64,000 nt of DNA from contig CBDCWO010000006.1 in NCBI GenBank assembly GCA_965223405.1, positions 6,386,001 through 6,450,000 of the forward strand. Reading direction: 5' to 3'. Below the pieces are notes generated by a model. The model worked only from the letters and a program-made list of their open reading frames with translations. It had not been told where the DNA came from and did not search any database. Shown piece after piece: positions 61,140 to 64,000 of this stretch (within the stretch, counting starts at the first letter, position 1; each line of letters begins with the position of its first letter). The DNA comes from CBDCWO01 sp965223405. GTDB taxonomy: Bacteria > Bacteroidota > Bacteroidia > Chitinophagales > Saprospiraceae. The position numbers and the translations under genes were made by a program.

Positions 61140-62373
61140 TAATTTAGCAAGAAATGTTTAATTCCCAAAATGTTGCCAATGATTTTTATAGCGGCATAAG
61201 ACATATCTGAAAGTAACGGATAATGGATTGAAGTGTGGGACCGGATCCTGAATACTGTTTTACTATTGCGTAACACAGATCCCGAAAAAATGAAGCTAAG
61301 CATCAAATCCTGTCCGCCAGAGGTGGGTACGAGATGACGTTCTTATTGGGGTTTGTTTAGGGAGGAGGCACGTATATATCATCATAGACCAAAACCTCAA
61401 AACCAGCTAATTTTCAATCCAGTACTTGGGAAGTTGTATGAAAACACCTAATGCTATGTCAAGCTTAAATTGACGGATGGATTCGGCGTATTTTAAGCCT
61501 GTCCATGTTGGAGAACCACTCATTATAACTTGATCCCTGCCGGCCTGCAGGCGGGTTTTTTCCAATATCTTCATTAAAAAGCCCTGCCCACCCAAGCACT
61601 GTGTACTCTGCATAGCAGGCGGGCTCGCCATAACCAAGGTTATGCCGACGTTTTTCGCCTTGATCTTGAAAAAACCTAAATCGTTCTAACCTCCCATTAC
61701 CTAGTTCCTAATGCACTAGCGTCAAGACAACAATAAATGTCCCGATTCCTCGAGAATCTCAGGATTTTCATGCTGCCCTAGTTTCTACCCTGGACGAAAA
61801 GTTTAAAAGCAAATCCTTTGCGACCAGACGGCATCGAATTGTTTTCATAAAGCAGCGTTGAAGAAGTCAAAAAAGTTTAGAAGCTCGACCTAACACTGTG
61901 ATCTATGCTTAAACCGGAAAATATAATAAAACGAGTAGTGGCCTTTATAAATGGAGCACCTCTGAATTCCCCTCAATTATTCAAAGGGTGACTGCAATAA
62001 GTTATACATCTTATTTAACTATAAACTGTTCCATTTATTCCAGCCACTTTTTTGACTTCCGTCACCGTACGACGTATTAAACCCTTTTGCAATGCTACAT
62101 TTCCTTAGCTTAAAGCCTCGTACACTGCCTTATGGAAATCAAGATTTTTTGTTACTTTTTCATCCGAAAAAGTAAGGGAAAAAAAGATTATCCCCGAACG
62201 ACTAAACTATAACCACGAACCAAAACAAAACGACTGTATTGGTGTATGAAACAAAGTATGGCCCCCTGCTGGCTGGCCTGAGCTCTGCAGGTGAACGTTC
62301 ATTTCTTGGGATCATACTGCATCTATCTTCCAGTGGAATGGAGCCTCTGATTCCTCAACCAAGAGAACCATCT
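61140..62373. other. Gene-free region between recombinase and permease genes
   Basis: 1.23 kb without a convincing gene on either strand; open frames here are short and of odd composition. It contains the dispersed repeat 61524-61733 and an AT-rich stretch that may hold the recombinase promoter close to 61140-61200. Confidence 0.5.
61524..61733. repeat. Dispersed intergenic repeat, copy 2
   Basis: Same order of blocks as 7490-7640 (ATAACTTGATC, CCAATATC, GGTTATGCCGACGTTTTTC, CTTGATCTT, ATCGTTCTAACCTC), with about 50 extra bases in the middle including CTGCCGGCCTGCAGGCGGG, a strong hairpin. Same orientation as copy 1. Confidence 0.6.
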
Positions 62374-64000
62374 CTATTCATGCCGCAACAGTCCGGTAGG
62401 ATTCTGTTTGGTCGCCTTCAATATCTGCAAACTTACCGTACTCAAGATCATCATGACCAACAATAATGTGGCTGCCGGATAGAGCCACCACAATATCTGC
62501 ACACGATAAGCGAAGTGATTCAGCCACCCGGTAAGCACATAGTGGATCAAGGGCACGATCATCAGCATGGCCAGCATGGATTTATAAATGTAGGTCTTAA
62601 CAAATAGGGCATACAGAGAGAACAGGGAAGCACCGAGAATCTTACGGATTCCGACTTCTTTGATCCGATTGTTGATCATGAAGGTGATCATTCCATAGAT
62701 GCCCAGGCAAGCCAGTAAAATGGCTAATATTGAAAAGGCCTGGATCATATGGCTCAACTTTTCCTCAGACCGGTACATACGCTCGAGATCAGCATCTAAA
62801 AACTTCCACTCCAACGGAATACCCTCCGCCACTTGCTGCCAGGTATTCTCTAACAGGGTGATTTGATTTTTGAGATTTCCAGGATTGAAACGTACGTACA
62901 TGTATTCCAGATCAATAAAAGGCAGGAGCATCACTGCCGGACCTATCTCTTGATGTAAAGAGGTGTAATTGAAATCTTTAACCACCCCTACAATCGTACG
63001 CGGACCTTCCAAATCGAAGAAATGGACCTGCTGGCCTATCGGTTCTTCCAGACCGAGCAGTTCGACGGCTTGCTGGTTGATGATAACCGCCTGAGTAGTG
63101 TCCCGGCTGTGTTCTCTAGAAAACACCCGACCTTGTTCAAGAGATAATCCTAAAGTCGTAAAATAATCGTAATCCGCCTGATTAAAGAATATCATCTTAT
63201 TCATTTCAGGACCTTCTCCCACCTTACGGATCACACTGAATGGCCAGGGCTCCCCTACTACCCTTTCACTTCGACTCACACTCCTAACGGCAGAATTCCG
63301 GACCAACTCCTCTTTGTATACTCCAAAGAATCGTGACATTTCTTCCGGGAGCATTTTGATTAATACTACATTCTCTGCATGATATCCCGTTTCCGCATGG
63401 GTCATGAACCTGATTTGTCTAACCATGATAACTGCCGTACAAATCAGACCGATGGAAATGGCAAATTGCAGGGTCACCAAAACATGCTTAAATTGAAACG
63501 GGTTTTGTCTCTCCCCTTTTAGCGTTCCTTTTAAAGAATTAATAATCTTCAGTTTGGATAAGTTAAGCGCTGGATACAGGCCTGATACCACACCTAAGAC
63601 TATTCCTGCGGCCAGCAATACAGGAATCACCTTAACGATCTCGGAAAAACCCAGATCGAAATCCCAGTGCATGAATCTAGAAATTGTGGGAAAAACAAAA
63701 TAAATAATACCAATTGAGAGAATCAAACAAAAGAAAACCAGGAGTAAAGACTCTGTAAGCAACTGAATTACAATGCCTTTCCTTTGTGCACCCAACACCT
63801 TTTTGACACCGGTGGCTCTACGACGATGGATGGATAATGCGTGCGTCAGGTTGGAAAAATTGAATCCCGCTATCAAAAGTATTAATAGGGCTACCAGCAG
63901 GAGTACATTTACGCTGAGTCGACTACCAAAACGGACATGGCTAGCCACATCATCAACCATACCGGCCGATCCCAGATAGATGTCCGTTAAGTTTTGCACA
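62374..64000 (-). CDS. ABC transporter permease, MacB/FtsX type (5' end outside window)
   Basis: 542 codons inside the window; the first codon seen (GTG) is internal, as the frame runs off the edge. Two FtsX domains: the first (about 30-145) with GFNFSNLTHALSIHRRRATG and VKKVLGAQRKGIVIQLLTES; the second at the C-terminus with CLGIYGMITFMINNRIKEVG, IRKILGASLFSLYALFVKTY and KATKQNPTGLLRHE. Between them is a periplasmic MacB_PCD domain (YFTTLGLSLEQGRVFSREHS, VVKDFNYTSLHQEIGPAVML). Large Bacteroidota paralogues of this type move peptides, lipoproteins or antibiotics. Substrate unknown. Confidence 0.9.
   Translation of the reverse strand, partial: VQNLTDIYLGSAGMVDDVASHVRFGSRLSVNVLLLVALLILLIAGFNFSNLTHALSIHRRRATGVKKVLGAQRKGIVIQLLTESLLLVFFCLILSIGIIYFVFPTISRFMHWDFDLGFSEIVKVIPVLLAAGIVLGVVSGLYPALNLSKLKIINSLKGTLKGERQNPFQFKHVLVTLQFAISIGLICTAVIMVRQIRFMTHAETGYHAENVVLIKMLPEEMSRFFGVYKEELVRNSAVRSVSRSERVVGEPWPFSVIRKVGEGPEMNKMIFFNQADYDYFTTLGLSLEQGRVFSREHSRDTTQAVIINQQAVELLGLEEPIGQQVHFFDLEGPRTIVGVVKDFNYTSLHQEIGPAVMLLPFIDLEYMYVRFNPGNLKNQITLLENTWQQVAEGIPLEWKFLDADLERMYRSEEKLSHMIQAFSILAILLACLGIYGMITFMINNRIKEVGIRKILGASLFSLYALFVKTYIYKSMLAMLMIVPLIHYVLTGWLNHFAYRVQILWWLYPAATLLLVMMILSTVSLQILKATKQNPTGLLRHE

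Noticed and set aside
61407..61637. 76-residue minus-strand frame in the gene-free region
   Set aside because: It overlaps the dispersed repeat and the GC hairpin, with no start signal or domain.
1..64000. tRNA or rRNA genes, or a tRNA-based integration site for the array
   Set aside because: No cloverleaf with conserved TTCGA arm plus anticodon stem was found by eye; a covariance search would be decisive.

Overview
The window (about 40% GC) comes from a member of the Bacteroidota. The signs are the many secreted glycoside hydrolases with short signal peptides or lipoprotein signals, a DUF3863 lipoprotein, a DUF4139 protein with a carboxypeptidase-regulatory-like domain, MacB/FtsX-type permeases, and the IS families present. 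No rRNA, tRNA or CRISPR array was seen. The genus cannot be fixed from the sequence.

Region 1 (1-22.05 kb) is a plant-polysaccharide locus read almost entirely on the minus strand. It holds two GH78 alpha-L-rhamnosidases (one cut by the window edge), a GH106-like alpha-L-rhamnosidase, two GH32 fructan-hydrolase homologues, a sugar-porter MFS transporter, a Gfo/Idh/MocA oxidoreductase, a DUF3863 lipoprotein and a cyclase/PEGA-like/SUMF1/alpha-beta-hydrolase fusion. No SusC/SusD pair is present. The locus is scarred by a frameshifted DUF1080 fragment, an IS1182-like remnant, an intact IS110 element and other gene tails. A promoter-like element occurs twice.

Region 2 (about 22.2-59.33 kb) is the main discovery: an integron-like array of roughly 17 to 20 gene cassettes. 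Nearly all genes lie on the minus strand. Cassettes are separated by imperfect palindromes of 55-290 bp that start with AAC and end with GTT. Each cassette starts with its own GTT-N7 sequence and ends with the reverse complement of that sequence, as expected if every cassette once was a circle carrying its own attC site. At least nine cassettes have 9-10 bp matched ends. Contents are typical integron cargo: toxin-antitoxin pairs, SIR2, HerA, SEFIR and HEPN defence-like genes, secreted hydrolases, a thermonuclease, a serine hydrolase and unknowns. ISKra4, IS21 and IS66 elements have broken several cassettes, and one segment (35.5-37.5 kb) appears to have been inverted. A 2.43-kb cassette encoding a tyrosine recombinase plus an IS91-type HUH transposase is present twice.

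Region 3 (59.35-64 kb) starts with a 596-residue tyrosine recombinase with three N-terminal repeats, directly next to a short AAC-TAA-GTT site that could be the attI-like entry point. It is followed by 1.2 kb without a gene (with a dispersed repeat) and a partial ABC-transporter permease. The recombinase lacks the extra segment typical of IntI, so this may be a Bacteroidota-specific relative of integrons rather than a canonical one.
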